From assembly GCA_900752285.1 (NCBI GenBank), contig CAADUW010000279.1, forward strand, positions 1 through 7,477: a DNA stretch of 7,477 nt, given 5' to 3'. The translations under genes and the position numbers were made by a program. This stretch comes from an uncultured Oscillospiraceae bacterium. Its GTDB lineage: Bacteria > Bacillota > Clostridia > Oscillospirales > Oscillospiraceae. Below the pieces are notes generated by a model. It made no database searches and was not told the DNA's origin. It saw only the letters and a list, made by a program, of their open reading frames with translations. Below are positions 7,081-7,477 of the stretch, one piece after another. The stretch's first letter is position 1. Each line of letters begins with the position of its first letter.

Positions 7081-7190
7081 TACGCGAATTTTCTTTTTGT
7101 ATGTTTTTACGAATTACCTTATCGGATTTCAGGCAGAATCCACAATTTCCATTTTATTTCCTGTGTTTTCGTAAATTTAATCCGTAGTTT

Positions 7191-7209
7191 TCTTAAACGT
7201 TTTCGTTCC
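7191..7209. promoter_or_regulatory. LacI-type operator O2, upstream copy
   Basis: TCTTAAACGTTTTCGTTCC holds the perfect 8-bp palindrome AAACGTTT, centred at 7198/7199, and shares 16 of 19 bases with O1. It sits 163 bp upstream of O1 centre to centre and well upstream of the -35 box. It is therefore best read as an auxiliary operator for DNA looping or cooperative repression. No convincing second promoter is seen beside it. Confidence 0.6.
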
Positions 7210-7306
7210 AACGTGCGTTTTCTATCCACCAAAGGATATATTGTTCACCCCCGTATTCTTGCAGAACCGTTTTGTCACGTGGTTCCGGCCGTCCGAAAAC
7301 GCCGGC

Positions 7307-7338
7307 AAAAAAGCGCCGTATTGCTACGACGCTTTTTG
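7307..7338 (-). terminator. Intrinsic terminator, possibly bidirectional
   Basis: The 13-nt arms 7308-7320 and 7325-7337 pair fully in minus-strand RNA apart from one U-G wobble. They close on a GCAA loop of the stable GNRA type and end in six Us. On the plus strand the same structure has one C-A mismatch and a five-U tail, so minus-strand termination is favoured. It insulates the operon promoter from transcription entering from the right. Confidence 0.75.
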
Positions 7339-7390
7339 TCCGGAAAAGTCTGCTTTCGTTTGATTCCGTTTTTCTTAAGGCAGCACCGCG

Positions 7391-7432
7391 CAATTCGGCA
7401 AGAAGTCTCAGACAGGATTTCTGCCCCAATTC
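7391..7432. repeat. Imperfect inverted repeat at the right edge
   Basis: The arms beginning AATTCGGCAAGAAGTCT (from 7392) and the complement of the stretch ending CCCCAATT (to about 7431) pair over most of 17-18 bases with a few mismatches and one gap. An alternative exact 8-bp pair, ACAGGATT (7412-7419) with AATCCTGT (7452-7459), overlaps it. The block continues to the window edge. It may be part of a short dispersed noncoding repeat or a structured RNA, but nothing here identifies a family. Confidence 0.4.
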
Positions 7433-7477
7433 AAAGTTTGGAAAACGAAGGAATCCTGTATGTATTTCTGGTTTTTC

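Larger units (their letters stand above)
7081..7477. other. Gene-free region upstream of the operon
   Basis: No convincing gene is present. From 7081 to about 7190 the DNA is AT-rich, with a lone half-site like the operators (GTTTTCGT at 7165-7172). Operator O2 follows, then about 90 bp without recognisable structure, a terminator hairpin near 7307-7338, and an inverted-repeat block running to the right edge. A 78-codon minus-strand frame at 7193-7429 runs straight through the terminator and reaches operator O2. It has no recognisable family and is not called as a gene. Confidence 0.7.

Noticed and set aside
7165..7172. GTTTTCGT as a third operator
   Set aside because: Only the right half is present and there is no central CG, so it is at best a lone half-site.
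7210..7260. A second minus-strand promoter beside operator O2
   Set aside because: Candidate boxes (for example CTGCAA with TATATC) are weak and have poor spacing compared with the perfect promoter at 7053-7080.
7294..7301. CGAAAACG, resembling an operator half-site
   Set aside because: Only one half matches; the other side (CCGGCAA) lacks the AAnCGnTT symmetry.
7193..7429. Minus-strand 78-codon frame upstream of the operon
   Set aside because: It runs through an intrinsic terminator hairpin and into operator O2, has no convincing ribosome site and no family resemblance.
1..7477. CRISPR array, tRNA or rRNA genes
   Set aside because: No regularly spaced direct repeats and no recognisable cloverleaf or rRNA sequence were seen.

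Overview
The window holds one complete minus-strand sugar-uptake and phosphorolysis operon. In transcription order (right to left) it encodes a LacI-family repressor, a lipoprotein sugar-binding protein, two CUT1-type ABC permease subunits and a GH94 phosphorylase very close to cellobiose phosphorylase. Fairly GC-rich coding DNA with AT-rich control regions, strong GGAGG ribosome binding sites, a lipoprotein binding protein and a C. thermocellum-like GH94 enzyme suggest a moderately high-GC anaerobic Firmicute of the Clostridia, perhaps a gut Oscillospirales. That taxonomic guess is an inference.

Layout: bases 1-91 look like the right end of an IS3-family insertion sequence that continues off the left edge. 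The phosphorylase fills 151-2571, the MalG-like permease 2577-3446, the MalF-like permease 3460-4407, the binding protein 4572-5924 and the repressor 5994-7001. The three distal genes are packed with gaps of 5 and 13 nt. The binding protein is set off by a 164-nt gap containing three stem-loops, and the repressor by a 69-nt gap containing a palindrome and a possible internal promoter. Upstream of the repressor, 7002-7477 has no convincing gene. It carries a near-consensus promoter, two matching LacI-type operators 163 bp apart, a terminator hairpin, and at the right edge an imperfect inverted repeat that may belong to a dispersed element.

Proposed working: the binding protein captures a beta-linked glucose disaccharide (or short cellodextrin) outside the cell and the two permeases import it. 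The phosphorylase splits cellobiose with phosphate to glucose 1-phosphate and glucose, saving ATP. The repressor probably controls its own promoter, and so the whole operon, and releases when a sugar ligand binds. No transporter ATPase is encoded here, so a shared MsiK/MsmK-type ATPase elsewhere is expected. There is no secreted cellulase, kinase or phosphoglucomutase in the window. I see a clear, well-formed version of a known kind of system rather than a wholly new one. The least explained parts are the intergenic RNA structures, the paired operators and the two window edges.
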